The translations under genes and the position numbers were made by a program. DNA of 38,244 nucleotides, from NCBI RefSeq assembly GCF_004000905.1, contig NZ_BIMD01000047.1, forward strand, positions 1 through 38,244, read 5' to 3'. Source of the DNA: Paenibacillus humicus NBRC 102415 (GTDB lineage: Bacteria > Bacillota > Bacilli > Paenibacillales > Paenibacillaceae). A model generated the notes under the pieces. It did no database searches. It had not been told where the DNA came from and saw nothing but the letters and a program-made list of their open reading frames with translations. Position 1 is the stretch's first letter. Each line of letters begins with the position of its first letter. Shown here one piece after another: positions 23,652-31,340 of this stretch.

Positions 23652-24584
23652 TTAACGGTCAACGGATCGATTCCTCTGCCCTGCGGGAGCCAGAGGGGCT
23701 TTCCCGCCGCCGGCATGACTTCCGCCCCGGGTAGCGAGGAACACGCCCCCGAGAATGACGGCCAGCCCCGCGAGCAGATTCCAATGAAGAGGCTCGCCGA
23801 GCAGCGAGTATCCCCAGACGATGGCGCTGACCGGCACGAGATAGGTGACCATCGTGGCGAACTCGGGACTTCCCTTCTGGATCAGGTAGTAGAAGATGAT
23901 GTACGCGATGCCGGAGCCGAATACGCCGATGCCGGCCAGCGCCCCGATGAACGAGCCTGAGCGGAAGGCTTCAGCCGGAAAAGGCTCCGTGGAAAAAGCG
24001 GCGATTCCGCTCCCGGCTGCGGAGCATAACAGCGTTCCGAAGGTGAGCTGGTACATCGACAAGCCTTTCAGGCGCCTGGACAGCTGCGAGCCGATCCCGT
24101 AACAGAGCGTCGCGGCCAGCATGCAGGCGAAGCCGAGGCCGTCGACGGAGATGATGGTGGACGGATTGACGCCGAGCAGCACCATCATCCCGGCGAGAGC
24201 GGTCAGCATGCCCGCCCACTGCAGCCTGCCGGCCGCATTCCGGAAAAAGAGCGTGCCGACGATGATCGTCCACAGAGGAGTCGTCGCGTTCAGAACCGAC
24301 GCCATTCCGCTGGAAAGCCTCGTTTCGCTGAAGCCGATGAGCGCCCATGGAACGGCGGTATTGAAGAGAGCCATGACCGCCATGGGAATCCAGGGCACGG
24401 AGCGAAGCCCGAACGGCTTGCGCAGCAGCAGCATGACGGCGGTAATGGCGACGAGGCCGAACGAGGAGCGCAGGAAAGCGATCATCCACGGTCCCGTTTC
24501 TTCGAGCAGAAGCTTGATGAAATAGAAGGAGCCTCCCCAGATCAGGCTCAGAGCGACGAGTGCGGCATATAACGATTTTGGCAT
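23652..24584 (-). CDS. EamA-family (DMT) transporter
   Basis: This 310-residue inner-membrane protein has ten hydrophobic helices in two EamA repeats. The first opens LYAALVALSLIWGGSFYFIK and contains FLRSSFGLVAITAVMLLL; the second contains GLGFACMLAATLCYGIGSQL and later YLVPVSAIVWGYSLLGEPL, the signature end of the family. These proteins export amino acids, nucleobases or other metabolites; the cargo is not predictable. A glycine-rich cytoplasmic tail follows residue 288. GGGGGAG lies just upstream of the ATG. The gene is divergent from the YhhN-like gene, with an 11-bp-arm inverted repeat between them. Confidence 0.88.
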   Translation of the reverse strand: MPKSLYAALVALSLIWGGSFYFIKLLLEETGPWMIAFLRSSFGLVAITAVMLLLRKPFGLRSVPWIPMAVMALFNTAVPWALIGFSETRLSSGMASVLNATTPLWTIIVGTLFFRNAAGRLQWAGMLTALAGMMVLLGVNPSTIISVDGLGFACMLAATLCYGIGSQLSRRLKGLSMYQLTFGTLLCSAAGSGIAAFSTEPFPAEAFRSGSFIGALAGIGVFGSGIAYIIFYYLIQKGSPEFATMVTYLVPVSAIVWGYSLLGEPLHWNLLAGLAVILGGVFLATRGGSHAGGGKAPLAPAGQRNRSVDR

Positions 24585-24623
24585 ATGAACTCCCCCTGCG
24601 ATGCCGTTCAGGCATGGCTATAG

Positions 24624-24658
24624 AACGGTCCTTCTATTAAAAGGGCTGAAGGTCCGTT
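24624..24658. promoter_or_regulatory. inverted repeat in the EamA/YhhN divergent region
   Basis: AACGGTCCTTC (24624-24634) and GAAGGTCCGTT (24648-24658) are 11-bp arms with one mismatch, spaced by 13 bp. On the minus strand TTTACA followed about 18 bp later by TTAATA forms a plausible promoter for the exporter that is bracketed by the arms. It may be an operator, but no regulator is adjacent. Confidence 0.4.
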
Positions 24659-24814
24659 TGTAAATGCGATGCGGATCTATTCTTTCTCCCTCGGAAAGTT
24701 GTGTTGTCATTCCCGGCGCTGTCCTCTATACGGAACCAAGGCCGGAACGGCGAGCTGCCTGAGCGAGCCGCCAATACCGACCCTTCAGCCTCCACGAACG
24801 GAGTGATGTTTTCC

Positions 24815-25489
24815 ATGTCCAGTGCTCTTTTGCCCGTCCTTATCGTGATGATGGGCCTGATTTATATTTTCGTCATCCCTTCCGATCCGGAAGGAGTCAA
24901 AATCGTCTTCAAGCTGATCCCGATGGCGCTCATCCTCCTTTATGCCTACCTCGGCAGCTTCGGCGGAAGGCGCCGCTATCCTGCGCTCGTGCTCTCGGGC
25001 TTATTGTTCTGCGCTGTCGGAGACGGCACGCTGCGCTGGTTCGTCGTCGGCTTGTCCGCCTTCCTGATCGGGCATCTCTTCTACATGTCGGCTTTCTTCG
25101 GCAGATGGCGGTTCTCCCGGCTGCGCTTCGCAACGATCGTTCCGATCGCCGTCTTCGCCTTTCTCATGGGCAGCAAGCTCATATCCACCCTCGCAGCCGA
25201 CGGCAAGACGGAGCTGATTGTTCCCGTAGCCGCCTATGTGGCCGTCATCTCCCTGATGGCCTGGTCCGCCATCATGTCGGGCAATCGCCTCGCCATCGCG
25301 GGCAGCCTGCTGTTCATGCTCTCGGATTCGATTCTGTCCTGGAACATGTTCGTGTCCGATGTCGCTTATTCGGGTTATTGGATCATGCTGACCTATTACG
25401 CCGCGCAGTTCCTCATCGCCGGCAGCCTTCGCCCGGGCAGCGGAAAGTCCTCGTATCCATCCGTGTCTTACAGGGACTCAGCGCTTTGA
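24815..25489 (+). CDS. YhhN-family (lysoplasmalogenase-like) membrane protein
   Basis: This 224-residue polytopic protein has about eight helices. The family motifs are present: LLFCAVGDGTLRWFVVGLSAFLIGHLFYMSAF near 68-99, and GSLLFMLSDSILSWNMF near 167-183, with the two conserved Asp residues (GDG and SDS) that are proposed to be catalytic. Mammalian TMEM86 members cleave the vinyl ether bond of lysoplasmalogens; the bacterial role is less clear. The ATG at 24815 is taken because GGAG lies eleven bases upstream; ATG 24806 is too close to it. An in-frame start as far up as 24701 lacks a site. The start is therefore the least certain part. Confidence 0.8.
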   Translation: MSSALLPVLIVMMGLIYIFVIPSDPEGVKIVFKLIPMALILLYAYLGSFGGRRRYPALVLSGLLFCAVGDGTLRWFVVGLSAFLIGHLFYMSAFFGRWRFSRLRFATIVPIAVFAFLMGSKLISTLAADGKTELIVPVAAYVAVISLMAWSAIMSGNRLAIAGSLLFMLSDSILSWNMFVSDVAYSGYWIMLTYYAAQFLIAGSLRPGSGKSSYPSVSYRDSAL

Positions 25490-25689
25490 CAGGCAGTCGA
25501 GCAGGCTTTTGAAAGCAGGGAAGAAGGAGACGGCCCCTGTCATGGGCATCTCTTCGAACCGCCGGAAGCCTTTCGCCATCTGTCTCTAGTCCATGCCTCT
25601 TCCGCTTATGATCCTAACATGCCTTCTCTTTCGCTGTCTTGCTCTTTTATAAGCTTTGATCGTTGGGCGCGAGCCGGGCATCGGCTCCA

Positions 25690-25716
25690 GCCGGGCTTCC
25701 TAAAAGGAAGTCCGGC
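25690..25716 (+). other. hairpin in the intergenic region before the ArsR gene
   Basis: GCCGGGCTTCCT and AGGAAGTCCGGC form a 12-bp stem with one G-T pair and a three-base loop. No T tract follows on the plus strand. The gap 25490-25728 holds nothing else recognisable; the hairpin may terminate transcription from the YhhN-like gene weakly. Confidence 0.5.
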
Positions 25717-25728
25717 ATTTACGGTTAC

Positions 25729-25768
25729 AATATTCCTTTACAGGAATATTCCTATTGTGGTATATTCC
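25729..25768 (+). promoter_or_regulatory. ArsR-type operator overlapping its promoter
   Basis: AATATTCCT, TTAC, AGGAATATT (25729-25750) is a perfect 9+4+9 dyad. The overlapping AGGAATATTCCT (25742-25753) is a perfect palindrome, and ATATTCC appears again at 25762-25768. The promoter TTTACA (25737-25742), 18 bp, TATATT (25761-25766) lies within these sites. This is the expected layout for autorepression by the ArsR-family protein just downstream. Confidence 0.82.
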
Positions 25769-25809
25769 AATCATGGGACGGCAATGAGGAAGGAAAAGAG
25801 GTGAGCGGG

Positions 25810-25887
25810 ATGATTGGATCGGCAAGAGCCGTGCCGGAGTGGAGCTTTTCCTTGCATCCAGGCGACAACAGACAGCTATGGATATAA
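25810..25887 (+). CDS. possible 25-codon leader ORF upstream of arsR-like gene
   Basis: ATG at 25810 follows a good ribosome site (GAAAAGAGGTGA) and opens a 25-codon frame (MIGSARAVPEWSFSLHPGDN then RQLWI) that stops at 25887. The stop lies ten bases inside the ArsR-family gene, whose own start at 25878 has no ribosome site. Translational coupling through this leader would explain how the regulator is translated. It could also reflect a frameshift in the sequence. The peptide has no recognisable similarity. Confidence 0.35.
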   Translation: MIGSARAVPEWSFSLHPGDNRQLWI

Positions 25888-26231
25888 CGACATTCGGTGC
25901 TTTAAGCGAGCCAAGCCGGCTGCGGATCGTCGAGCTGCTGTCGACGGGGCCGCACACGGTCGGCGAGATCGCCGAACGGCTTCAGATCCGGCAGCCTCAA
26001 GCCTCCAAGCATCTGAAGGTGCTGCTTGAGTCTGGCCTCGTAGACGTAACGGCGGAGGCGAACCGGCGCAGCTACAGCCTTCGCATGCAGCCCCTCCGGG
26101 AGATGGATGCTTGGCTGGAACGCTACCGGCGCATATGGGAAGAGCGGTACGACGCCTTGGAAGATTATTTGCTCAAGCTGCAGGCAGCGGACGAAAATTC
26201 GGATATAGACTCAAAGCGGAAGCCGGAATAG
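25878..26231 (+). CDS. ArsR-family winged-helix regulator
   Basis: This 117-residue regulator has the ArsR/SmtB winged helix: FGALSEPSRLRIVELLSTG (5-23), then HTVGEIAERLQIRQPQASKHLKVLLESGLV (25-54) and the wing DVTAEANRRSYSL. No metal-binding cysteine cluster (ELCVC) is present, so it belongs to the non-metal group. That group is usually paired with an AHSA1/SRPBCC gene, as here (26325). ATG 25878 (MDITTFGAL) matches the usual start of the family, although its ribosome site is poor; an in-frame GTG at 25839 is the alternative. A leader ORF may provide coupling. The operator at 25729 implies autoregulation. Confidence 0.87.
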   Translation: MDITTFGALSEPSRLRIVELLSTGPHTVGEIAERLQIRQPQASKHLKVLLESGLVDVTAEANRRSYSLRMQPLREMDAWLERYRRIWEERYDALEDYLLKLQAADENSDIDSKRKPE

Positions 26232-26324
26232 ACCCTTGCCCTCGCGCTCAAGGTCATGGCGGACGAAGGCAAAGGCTGGCTGGCATAAGCATAGGCGGAC
26301 AATCGATAAGAGGAGGAAATACGA

Positions 26325-26837
26325 GTGAACAAAATGACCCTCAAAGCCGAAGGCAATACCCTTATTCTGGAGCGGGTTTTCCCGGCTCCGCGCAAGCTGG
26401 TCTTCCAAGCCTTCACCGACGGCGAAATGCTCAAGCACTGGTGGGGCCCCCGCGGATGGGAGCTGACCGCAAGCCGGATGGATTTCCGTCCCGGAGGAAG
26501 CTGGCACTACTGCATGAAGTGCATGGACCAGGCTCAGGGCGACTTTTTCGGCATGGAATCCTGGGGCAAGACCGTCTATGAAGAAGTAGTCGACGGCGAG
26601 AAATTCACGGGCACCGATTACTTCTCCGACGCCGAGGGAATCGAGAACCGCGACATGCCCCCCGCCCGCATCATGCTGCTCTTCGAGGATGTCGAAGGAG
26701 GCACCAAGGTGACGAACCATTCCGTCTATGCGAGCGCCGAAGCTCTCAAGAGCGTGATCGATATGGGCATGGAGCAGGGCGTCACGGAAACTTGGGATCG
26801 GTTGGAGGAATATGTGGCTGCGGCTGCGAAAGCCTAG
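26325..26837 (+). CDS. SRPBCC/AHSA1-family protein
   Basis: This 170-residue protein has the START/Bet v1-like helix-grip fold of the Activator of Hsp90 ATPase homologue group: LERVFPAPRKLVFQAFTDGE (14-33), HWWGPRGW (37-44), DFRPGGSWHYCMKCMD (52-67), then MLLFEDVEGGTKVTNHSVY and the C-terminal helix GVTETWDRLEEYVAAA. These small proteins bind hydrophobic ligands, but bacterial functions are mostly unknown. A GTG start at 26325 is placed eight bases after AGGAGG (26311-26316); ATG 26334 is the alternative. It follows the ArsR-family gene by 93 bp on the same transcript and ends at a U-tailed hairpin. Confidence 0.87.
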   Translation: MNKMTLKAEGNTLILERVFPAPRKLVFQAFTDGEMLKHWWGPRGWELTASRMDFRPGGSWHYCMKCMDQAQGDFFGMESWGKTVYEEVVDGEKFTGTDYFSDAEGIENRDMPPARIMLLFEDVEGGTKVTNHSVYASAEALKSVIDMGMEQGVTETWDRLEEYVAAAAKA

Positions 26838-26845
26838 AGTGGGGG

Positions 26846-26872
26846 AAGCTGCCGAATCGCGGCAGCTTTTTT
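26846..26872 (+). terminator. terminator of the ArsR/SRPBCC unit
   Basis: AAGCTGCC (26846-26853), a short loop and GGCAGCTT (26861-26868) are followed by six T residues overlapping the stem end. Confidence 0.88.
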
Positions 26873-26912
26873 CGTTAGCGGCTGCCCCTCATGATCCGAA
26901 GCTGAAGAGTCC

Positions 26913-27010
26913 CCTCTGCATTCCGTCCTGCGGAATTCCCTCTGCATTCCTTCCTGCAGAATCCCCTCTGCCGTCCCGTCCTGCACAATCCCCTCCGCCA
27001 TCCTGCCGCA
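26913..27010. repeat. imperfect 26-bp tandem repeat
   Basis: The word CCTCTGCATTCC starts at 26913 and 26939, CCTCTGCCGTCC at 26965 and CCTCCGCCATCC at 26992. Each is followed by a TCCTGC word, giving a 26-27-bp unit in about 3.7 copies with growing divergence. It lies in the gap between the SRPBCC terminator and the small ORF at 27088. It gives long open frames on the minus strand, which I take as artefacts of the repeat. Confidence 0.8.
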
Positions 27011-27087
27011 TGCCCTCTTTTCGAGACGCTGCCGATTCCGTACAATGAAGAGAAAATGGATTCGGTCCAGCAGATGGGAGAATGCCG

Positions 27088-27180
27088 ATGAACAAGCCGA
27101 TTGCCGGGTATCTCCTGTACGACCTGGTCACCGATCATTTGCGGCTTGAGGCCGTCGCCCGCTTTGCCAAGACGTACTAA
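27088..27180 (+). CDS. 30-residue small ORF
   Basis: ATG at 27088 opens a 30-codon frame (MNKPIAGYLLYDLVTDHLRL then EAVARFAKTY) ending TAA at 27180. GGGAG lies about seven bases upstream and a TACAAT word at 27041-27046 could be its -10, though the -35 (TTTTCG) is poor. It ends 24 bp before the GNAT gene, so it may be a leader or a small protein cotranscribed with it. I do not recognise it. Confidence 0.35.
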   Translation: MNKPIAGYLLYDLVTDHLRLEAVARFAKTY

Positions 27181-27204
27181 TCTCCCTTAGAAAGGAAGCC
27201 GTTC

Positions 27205-27981
27205 ATGGACCGTCCAACCTCCGCATCCATAACCGCCCGCCTGCAGTCGGATCCGCTGCTCCATATTACCCTGCTCAAAATGCTGGAGAGCTTCGGCGGC
27301 GGGATGACCGCCCATATGGCGGAGGAAGGAGAGCAATGGGGCGCTCTTCTGCTGCTGCCTGCCGAGCTGAACGCCTATGACCGGCTTACTTATCCCGAGG
27401 CCTCCCATGCCGGATTTCTGGCCGGAAACAGCGACTCCCTGCTGCTTGGACTGCTGGACCGGCTGCCGGAATCGGAACGCTTCGTCTTCAAGCTCCAGCT
27501 CCCGCGCTTCAAGGCCATTTTGGCCAGCCGTTTCCGTCTGGAGAAAGCGAGAGGCTTTTATACGTATACGGCGGGGGACACAGCTTTCCAGGCTCCGCTC
27601 GACGGCCGCATCGTGGAAACAAGCGGTGTAGATGACGGACTGGCATCGTTCTGGACTCCGCCTGAAGCGGAGGAGCTGCTCGGCTATATCAATAAAGGAG
27701 CCCGGCTGTTCGCGCTATACGAAGGAGACGAGCCGGCCAGCGTATGCGCCGCTTTTCCGAACTTCGGGCCGATCTGGGAAATCGGCTTCCTGCGCACGCG
27801 GGAGAGGTTTCAAGGCCGCGGCCTGGCGAAGCAGGTCGTGTCCGCGGCGATGGCAAGCATCGGCAAGGACGGGCGCATTGCCCGCTATCATGTGCTGGAG
27901 ACGAACGAGGCGTCCATCAAGGTCGCCGAGTCGGTCGGCCTGTCCAGAGCGGTCCATCTGGAGCACTTCCTGACCTGCTGA
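27205..27981 (+). CDS. GNAT-family N-acetyltransferase
   Basis: This 258-residue protein has an N-terminal half that looks like a degenerate acetyltransferase or ligand domain. The C-terminal GNAT domain (about 150-258) contains GPIWEIGFLRTRERFQGRGLAKQVVSAA, where R-x-x-x-G-R-G-L-A is the acetyl-CoA loop, and LETNEASIKVAESVGLSRAV, the usual final helix and strand. The layout is that of two-domain GNATs such as the FR47-like group. The acceptor is unknown. AAAGGAAG precedes the ATG by seven bases. It may be cotranscribed with the small ORF at 27088 and ends at a bidirectional terminator shared with cutC. Confidence 0.82.
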   Translation: MDRPTSASITARLQSDPLLHITLLKMLESFGGGMTAHMAEEGEQWGALLLLPAELNAYDRLTYPEASHAGFLAGNSDSLLLGLLDRLPESERFVFKLQLPRFKAILASRFRLEKARGFYTYTAGDTAFQAPLDGRIVETSGVDDGLASFWTPPEAEELLGYINKGARLFALYEGDEPASVCAAFPNFGPIWEIGFLRTRERFQGRGLAKQVVSAAMASIGKDGRIARYHVLETNEASIKVAESVGLSRAVHLEHFLTC

Positions 27982-28065
27982 ACATGGATTCCGCTTACAG
28001 GCGGGTCAGCCTCTACCGGCATTTCTTGCCTCTGCGGCGTGACATCAACGCCAAGTTAAGTACGA

Positions 28066-28102
28066 AAAAGAGCGTTCTTCCCCACCGGAAGAACGCTCTT
28101 TT
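28066..28102. terminator. bidirectional terminator, 16-bp perfect stem
   Basis: AAAAGAGCGTTCTTCC (28066-28081), loop CCACC, GGAAGAACGCTCTTTT (28087-28102). It lies between the convergent GNAT and cutC genes and serves both. Confidence 0.93.
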
Positions 28103-28103
28103 C

Positions 28104-28808
28104 CTAATCAATCCACAATGAGGCTGCCGCCAGCACCTTCTTGACTGCCGCAATCCGCTCCGGCACAGGCGGGCGGAGCGAATGTCCGCCTTCTCTGACG
28201 GCGGAGCCGAAATGCACTTCGCCAACGCCCGTTTCCTTCAGAAAGCTTTCCAGCGCGTCCAAGGTCAAGCCGCTGCCCGCCAAAATCGTCTTTCCGCTTC
28301 CTGCCGACGCTTGAACGAGCTGCCTCAGCCGGGCCATTCCCTGAAGCGCGCTCGGCTGCCCGCCGGAAGTGAGAATGCGGTTGACGGCAGGGTGCCTGGT
28401 CAAAATCTCCAACGCCGCAAGCTGATCGCGGACGGCATCGAATGCCCGGTGGAAGGTGACATCCAGACCTTCGGCTTCGCCCAGCAGAAGCTTCAGCGCT
28501 TCCTCGTCGACCGTTCCCTCCGGAGTCAACGGGCCAAGGACGACTCCCGCCGCTCCCGACCTGCGGATCATCCGGATGTCCGCCCGCATCGCCTGTAGGT
28601 CGAGCTTGTCGTACACGAACGACAAGCTGTGCGGCCGCACCATGACGTTGACCGGAATCGACACCGCCTTGACGGTCTCTTCGATAAGACCCGGTCCCGG
28701 CGTCAAGCCGCCCTCCAGCATCCCGGTGACGAGCTCGATCCGATCCGCTCCTCCTCGTTCCGCCAGCACCGCGTCCGATACGCGGGTCGCGATGATTTCC
28801 AGCTTCAT
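28104..28808 (-). CDS. cutC: CutC family protein (copper homeostasis)
   Basis: This 234-residue TIM-barrel protein of the CutC family has MKLEIIATRVSDAVLAERGGADRIEL (1-26), GGLTPGPGLIE (33-43), VMVRPHSLSFVYD (55-67), GVVLGPLTPEGTVD, LDVTFHRAFDAV, ILTSGGQPSA and EVHFGSAVRE. These are the conserved strands of the barrel. The family was linked to copper tolerance in E. coli, but that phenotype was later ascribed to a small RNA from the region, so the biochemical role is open. It lies 67 bp behind the acyl-CoA-dehydrogenase-like gene on the same strand and may be cotranscribed with it. Confidence 0.88.
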   Translation of the reverse strand: MKLEIIATRVSDAVLAERGGADRIELVTGMLEGGLTPGPGLIEETVKAVSIPVNVMVRPHSLSFVYDKLDLQAMRADIRMIRRSGAAGVVLGPLTPEGTVDEEALKLLLGEAEGLDVTFHRAFDAVRDQLAALEILTRHPAVNRILTSGGQPSALQGMARLRQLVQASAGSGKTILAGSGLTLDALESFLKETGVGEVHFGSAVREGGHSLRPPVPERIAAVKKVLAAASLWID

Positions 28809-28875
28809 CCCCGCCGCCCCCTCCTCTGTCTATCGGTCCCGCCTGCCCTTGCCGCCGCTGTTCATCTAACCGTTG

Positions 28876-30051
28876 TCACGACTCCGCCAGGGCGCGGTTC
28901 GCCAGATTGGTCAGCACGACATCGTCCATGGGCGGGTTGTGCAGGCCCGCACGGACATCCCGGTACATGCGCTCCAGCGGGTAGCTGCGGGAAAGGCTCA
29001 AGCCGCCGACGATCCGCATCGCCTGATCCACGATGGAGATCGCGGCGTTGGTGGCGATGTATTTGGCAAGCCCCAGCTCCGTCTTCAGCTCTGCGCGGCC
29101 TTGCTCATCGCGGTCCCAGCGGTCCGCAATCCCGTACAGGTACGAGCGGGCGGCGAGCCAGTCGGCTTCGATGAGTCCGAGCTGGCGCTTGATGTTGGGG
29201 AGCTCGGCGATCGGCACGGTCAGCGAATTCGGCTTGTGGCTGCGGGCGAATTCCAGCGCAAAGTCGCGCGCCGCCCAGGCGATGCCGATATAACAGGCCG
29301 GAATATGGAGCATCGACGCCTCCGTCGGCGCGAACGGTGCGGCCGGGGACGCCGAATCCAGGCCGACGATCGTCTCCTCGTCGGGAACGAACACATCGCT
29401 CAGCACGACGTCATGGCTTCCCGTCGACCTCATCCCGAGCGTATTCCAGGTTTCCTCGACCTGCACGCCTGGGCCTCTGTGCACGAGAAACGAGCCGACC
29501 TTGCCGCTGCCCTCGAAGCCGGCCGTCACGGTGAACCGCTCCAGAATCGGGCTCAGCGTGCTGAACGTTTTGCGACCCGTGAGGAGCCAGCCCCCGTCGG
29601 TCCGTCTCGCGGTCGTCTCCGGCCGGCCTCCCCGGGTGGGGCTGCCCGTCGCCGGCTCGCTGGCGAGCTCATTGATGACGATGCCGTCCCGGACGATATC
29701 CTGACAGAGCCGGACGAACAACGGCTCCGGCCAGGAGCGGGACAGCCTCAGCTTCATCAGCGTATGGACATGCCAGCCGACGGCCAGCGCCGTCGAGCCG
29801 TCGCCGCGGGCCAGCCGCTCCTGCGACAGCACGAGCTCGTAGGCCGATGCCTCCTCGCCTCCGTACGCCTCCGGCACGGTCAGCTTCAAGTAGCCGGATT
29901 GCTTCAAATCCTCGAAGTTTTCAAAAGGAAACGAGCCTTCCCGGTCATGCTCCGCCGCTCTGGGAGCGAACCGGGCGGCAAGCCGGTCCGCCCTCTCCGC
30001 GATCGCCGCCTCGCGTTCATTGCGGATATAGGGATCCATCGATGGTGTCAT
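28876..30051 (-). CDS. acyl-CoA dehydrogenase-fold flavoprotein, probable monooxygenase type
   Basis: This 391-residue protein has the acyl-CoA dehydrogenase fold: an N-terminal helical domain, YLKLTVPEAYGGEEA, a middle beta domain with LLTGRKTFSTLSP and WNTLGMRSTGSHDVVLSDVFVP, and a C-terminal helical domain ending LSRSYPLERMYRDVRAGLHNPP. Where true acyl-CoA dehydrogenases have the catalytic Glu (YEGT), this protein reads HNPPMDD. The same loss is known in DszC/SfnB-like flavin monooxygenases that act on organosulfur compounds. That would fit the sulfonate cluster 15 kb away, but the link is weak. The start is uncertain: ATG 30051 or 30039; an in-frame ATG at 30114 is less likely. No promoter was recognised. 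Confidence 0.75.
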   Translation of the reverse strand: MTPSMDPYIRNEREAAIAERADRLAARFAPRAAEHDREGSFPFENFEDLKQSGYLKLTVPEAYGGEEASAYELVLSQERLARGDGSTALAVGWHVHTLMKLRLSRSWPEPLFVRLCQDIVRDGIVINELASEPATGSPTRGGRPETTARRTDGGWLLTGRKTFSTLSPILERFTVTAGFEGSGKVGSFLVHRGPGVQVEETWNTLGMRSTGSHDVVLSDVFVPDEETIVGLDSASPAAPFAPTEASMLHIPACYIGIAWAARDFALEFARSHKPNSLTVPIAELPNIKRQLGLIEADWLAARSYLYGIADRWDRDEQGRAELKTELGLAKYIATNAAISIVDQAMRIVGGLSLSRSYPLERMYRDVRAGLHNPPMDDVVLTNLANRALAES

Positions 30052-30177
30052 ATTCTCAGCCGCCTTTCCTGCGAACTCATGAAGGATAAGATGCCCCGTC
30101 ACGGTATAGGGCATGAATTATTCACATCCTATCATAGTTGCCCGATAGGGAACCAGGCTTATACCCTGACCTCTGTT

Positions 30178-30214
30178 CAAAAAAAAGAACTTATCTCCGA
30201 GGAAATAAGTTCTT
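30178..30214 (-). terminator. terminator of asd
   Basis: On the minus strand AAGAACTTATTTCC and GGAGATAAGTTCTT form a 14-bp stem with one wobble pair, followed by seven or more T residues. Confidence 0.93.
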
Positions 30215-30251
30215 CATGCCGCTGCCGTGTTCCTTGTCGGTTGTCGCGATG

Positions 30252-31340
30252 TTATCTCGCTTGAATATAACCTTCCGCCTTCAGCAGCTCGGCGATCAGC
30301 ACCGCTCCGCCTGCCGCGCCGCGCAGCGTGTTATGCGAGAGGCCCACGAACTTGTAGTCGTAGACGGAATCCTCGCGCAGACGTCCCGCCGAGACGCCCA
30401 TGCCGCCCTCGATGTCGCGGTCCAGCTTCGTCTGCGGACGGTTTTCTTCCTCGAAGTACGTGATGAACTGCTTCGGCGCGCTCGGGAGGCCGAGCTCCTG
30501 CGGACGTCCCTTGTAGGTTTTCCACAGCTCGAGAATCTCTTCCTTGGAAGGCTTCTTCTCGAAGGAAGCGAACACCGTCGCCATATGCCCGTCGGCTACA
30601 GGCACGCGAATGCACTGCGTAGTAATCAGCGGCGAGCTGGCCTTGACGATCTCGTCGTTCTCGATGCGGCCCCAGATGCGGAGCGGCTCCTGCTCGCTCT
30701 TCTCTTCCTCGCCGCCGATGTATGGAATCACGTTGTCGAGCATTTCCGGCCAATCCGTGAAGTTTTTGCCTGCTCCGGAAATGGCTTGGTACGTCGAGGC
30801 GACGACCGTCGTCGGCTTGAACTCGCGCAGCGCATGAAGAGCCGGCACATAGCTCTGGATGGAGCAGTTCGGCTTGACCGCGATGAAGCCGGTCTCCGTG
30901 CCGAGACGCTTGCGCTGGGCCGCGATGACTTCAATGTGCTCCGGATTGATTTCCGGAATGACCATCGGAATGTCCGGCGTCCAGCGATGCGCCGAGTTGT
31001 TGGAGATGACCGGCACGCCCGCCTTGGCGTAGGCTTCCTCAAGCGCCTGGATTTCGTTTTTCTTCATATCCACGGCGCAGAAGATGAAGTCCACCCCGGA
31101 GGCGACCTCCTCCACCTTGGACGCGTCCTGCACGACGATCCCTTTCACCGCTTCCGGAATCGGAGTCTCCAGCTTCCAGCGGCCCTGCACGGACTGCTCG
31201 TACGTCTTGCCCGCCGACCCTGCGCTTGCCGCGATTGCCGTCACCTCAAACCAAGGATGCCCATCCAGCAGCTGCACGAAGCGCTGCCCGACCATGCCCG
31301 TTCCGCCGACGATGCCGGCTTTCAGTTTTCTCTCTGCCAT
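30252..31340 (-). CDS. asd: aspartate-semialdehyde dehydrogenase
   Basis: This 362-residue NADP enzyme of the aspartate pathway reduces aspartyl-phosphate to aspartate semialdehyde, the branch point to lysine/diaminopimelate, threonine and methionine. It has nucleotide motif GIVGGTGMVGQRF (9-21), phosphate/substrate region ISNNSAHRW (112-120), catalytic Cys159 in VKPNCSIQ and catalytic His252 in RVPVADGHMATV. Length and the PNCSIQ pattern place it in the archaeal/fungal-like branch of Asd that some Firmicutes carry. AGAGGGGAATGG is upstream of the ATG. It is preceded by a T-box leader with a lysine-type specifier, so transcription is probably released when tRNA-Lys is uncharged. It is monocistronic, with no other aspartate-pathway gene in the window. 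Confidence 0.93.
   Translation of the reverse strand: MAERKLKAGIVGGTGMVGQRFVQLLDGHPWFEVTAIAASAGSAGKTYEQSVQGRWKLETPIPEAVKGIVVQDASKVEEVASGVDFIFCAVDMKKNEIQALEEAYAKAGVPVISNNSAHRWTPDIPMVIPEINPEHIEVIAAQRKRLGTETGFIAVKPNCSIQSYVPALHALREFKPTTVVASTYQAISGAGKNFTDWPEMLDNVIPYIGGEEEKSEQEPLRIWGRIENDEIVKASSPLITTQCIRVPVADGHMATVFASFEKKPSKEEILELWKTYKGRPQELGLPSAPKQFITYFEEENRPQTKLDRDIEGGMGVSAGRLREDSVYDYKFVGLSHNTLRGAAGGAVLIAELLKAEGYIQAR

Noticed and set aside
22481-23716. 411-codon minus-strand frame opposite the acyl-CoA ligase
   Set aside because: It is rich in Arg, His and Asp, as a complement of a coding frame gives; the plus strand has all adenylation motifs.
26875-27138. minus-strand frames of 80-87 codons across the 26-bp repeat
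   Set aside because: They are created by the tandem repeat, have arginine/glycine-rich low-complexity translations and no ribosome site.
28873-30264. 463-codon plus-strand frame opposite the acyl-CoA-dehydrogenase-like gene
   Set aside because: It is a shadow of the minus-strand gene, with no recognisable motif and no ribosome site.
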